NCBI GenBank assembly: GCA_945878385.1
Contig: CAMCTE010000141.1
Location: 1 to 7,079, forward strand
Direction: 5' to 3'
Origin: Azohydromonas lata NBRC 102462
GTDB taxonomy: Bacteria; Pseudomonadota; Gammaproteobacteria; Burkholderiales; Burkholderiaceae_C
Length of the DNA: 7,079 nt
Part shown: in pieces, positions 6,078 to 7,079 of the stretch
How the letters are laid out: the number at the start of each line of letters is the position of its first letter
Numbering within the stretch: the stretch's first letter is position 1
The notes under the pieces: model-generated
The model's database searches: none
The model's input: the letters and a program-made list of their open reading frames with translations, nothing else
What the model was told of the DNA's origin: nothing
Program-made: the position numbers and the translations under genes

Positions 6078-7079
6078 ATGATCACCGACCGCTCCACCGC
6101 CTGCCGCGACACTGGATTCGTTGAGGCGCACGCGCAGGCCTGCGAGGATGTGGCGGCACGCACGCATTCGCTGATCCTGTTCCGCGAGCCGGGCGCCATG
6201 GCCAGCGGTTTGATCGCGGACAACTACGCGATGAAGGGCTTTCGGATCGACACCAAGTCCTGCAATTGGGGCCCCATGGCCGGCTTCGTGTGCGCGGATC
6301 CCCGTCTGACCAAGAGCGCGGAGTACGAGGATCGCAACGAGAAGTGGACCGAGGAAGCCCTGAGCGGTCACATCGTGGCCAAGTTCTTCGGCAATGTGGA
6401 AGACGACACGTGGGTGGCCGACACCATGCCCATCGTCATCTCGGACGACCGCATCCGCGAACTCACGCGCAGGGGGGTGATCAGCCCGCGCCCAGAAGGG
6501 CGCGATCTGGTGGGTGAATCGAGTTCGCCCTCGGGAGGGGTGCGCCTGCCTTGGCGCATGATTCCCGTGGCCGGCTCATCGGCGCGCTGGCTCAAGGTCA
6601 ACGGCACGGGGGTATCGTCCGGCTATCGCGTGCTGTGTGTGAACCACCAAGCGACATCGGGCTTCCAAATGCGCTACCCCACCGGGGTGGTCCCCGTGTA
6701 TTTCAACGGCCAGGAAACGGTCCTCGGGCTGTGCAACCCGAACACCAAGCATCTGGGCTTCAAGGCTTGCGTGACGGCCGACTACGACCTGTTCGCCATA
6801 TGGCCGCCCAAGGATGGCGGGGAAGACCTCGTGGCCAGGCGCCACAACCTGCATGCACAACTGCTGCACAAGACCGGCGGGGACACCAGCACCATTGGCG
6901 GCGATGTGGCTCGCATGCCCAAGGTGGACGACCGCCTGCAGAGCAAGGGCCACCGAGAACATCACCGCTATGGGGATGTGAGCGGCCGGGTGATGCTGAC
7001 CAAGACTCTGTTGTACTCGGCGCTCATCGGCCAGGACAGCAGCGCCTACGAGGGTGGCAATGCCATTCATCACAACGAT
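6078..7079 (+). CDS. Edema factor/CyaA/ExoY-like nucleotidyl cyclase toxin (C terminus outside window)
   Basis: Open for 334 codons to the right edge. The protein matches the anthrax edema factor / CyaA / ExoY cyclase fold, which converts ATP or other nucleotides to 3',5'-cyclic nucleotides inside host cells. FRE at 35-37 places R36 at CyaA R41. YAMKGFRIDTKSCNWGPMAG (50-69) matches CyaA TKGLGVHAKSSDWGLQAG, with K53 and K60 at K58 and K65. The R-K and K-K spacings of 17 and 7 are exactly those of CyaA and edema factor. TADYDLFAIWP (233-243) matches CyaA TADIDMFAIMP and supplies metal ligands D235 and D237. GRVMLTKTLLYSAL (303-316) resembles the segment before the catalytic His, and H331 or H332 is the candidate His. 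The K60-D235 interval is longer than in CyaA or edema factor. There is no signal peptide, and the domain begins at the N terminus as in CyaA. The ATG at 6078 is the first possible start after an in-frame TGA, but has no good ribosome binding site. Delivery route, activator and nucleotide cannot be read here. Confidence 0.88.
   Translation, partial: MITDRSTACRDTGFVEAHAQACEDVAARTHSLILFREPGAMASGLIADNYAMKGFRIDTKSCNWGPMAGFVCADPRLTKSAEYEDRNEKWTEEALSGHIVAKFFGNVEDDTWVADTMPIVISDDRIRELTRRGVISPRPEGRDLVGESSSPSGGVRLPWRMIPVAGSSARWLKVNGTGVSSGYRVLCVNHQATSGFQMRYPTGVVPVYFNGQETVLGLCNPNTKHLGFKACVTADYDLFAIWPPKDGGEDLVARRHNLHAQLLHKTGGDTSTIGGDVARMPKVDDRLQSKGHREHHRYGDVSGRVMLTKTLLYSALIGQDSSAYEGGNAIHHND

Noticed and set aside
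6576..7073. Minus-strand open frame opposite the cyclase gene
   Set aside because: The plus strand carries intact catalytic motifs with exact family spacing over the same bases, so the antisense frame is incidental.
1..7079. CRISPR arrays, tRNA/rRNA genes, insertion sequences or attachment sites
   Set aside because: No regularly spaced repeats, no RNA-gene signatures, and no transposase or terminal inverted repeats were seen on either strand.

Overview
The base composition is GC-rich, the genes are tightly packed with ATGA start/stop overlaps, and the promoter-like -10 elements read TAGACT. Together with the style of the ABC-transporter proteins, this suggests a betaproteobacterium of the Burkholderiales type. 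That placement is an inference; no RNA gene or taxonomic marker is present.

Layout. On the minus strand, positions 1-1895 carry two inner-membrane permease genes of a family-5 (peptide/opine/nickel, Dpp/Opp/Yej-like) ABC importer. The DppB/OppB-type gene comes first (957-1895), and the DppC/OppC-type gene follows through a 4-base overlap and runs off the left edge (1-960). A divergent control region of about 310 bases (1896-2206) separates them from two plus-strand genes for periplasmic substrate-binding proteins of the SBP_bac_5 family (2207-4165 and 4162-6030). These two are tandem paralogues, colinear over nearly their whole length, and also overlap by ATGA. The ATPase genes are not in the window.

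The most interesting gene begins 47 bases after the second binding protein, at 6078, and is still open at the right edge. It has no stop in the window, so a search limited to complete ORFs would miss it. Its 334 visible residues carry the catalytic signature of the anthrax edema factor / Bordetella CyaA / Pseudomonas ExoY family of nucleotidyl cyclase toxins. The Arg and two Lys of the first catalytic region have exactly the family spacing (R36, K53, K60), the metal-binding Asp-x-Asp pair is present (D235, D237), and a candidate catalytic His lies at the very end (H331/H332). It starts directly at the cyclase domain with no signal peptide, and its C-terminal part (delivery domain, activator site) is outside the window.

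How the parts work together. The permeases and binding proteins probably form one importer whose genes are split into two divergent transcription units. These appear to be driven from a shared region in which both -10-like elements sit inside the two arms of a perfect 14-base inverted repeat. Both binding proteins lack the Asp that anchors peptide N termini in OppA/DppA, so the substrate may not be a simple peptide. The cyclase toxin gene has no obvious functional link to the importer. It may be read through from the binding-protein operon, or it may mark the start of a separate effector/toxin locus continuing to the right.
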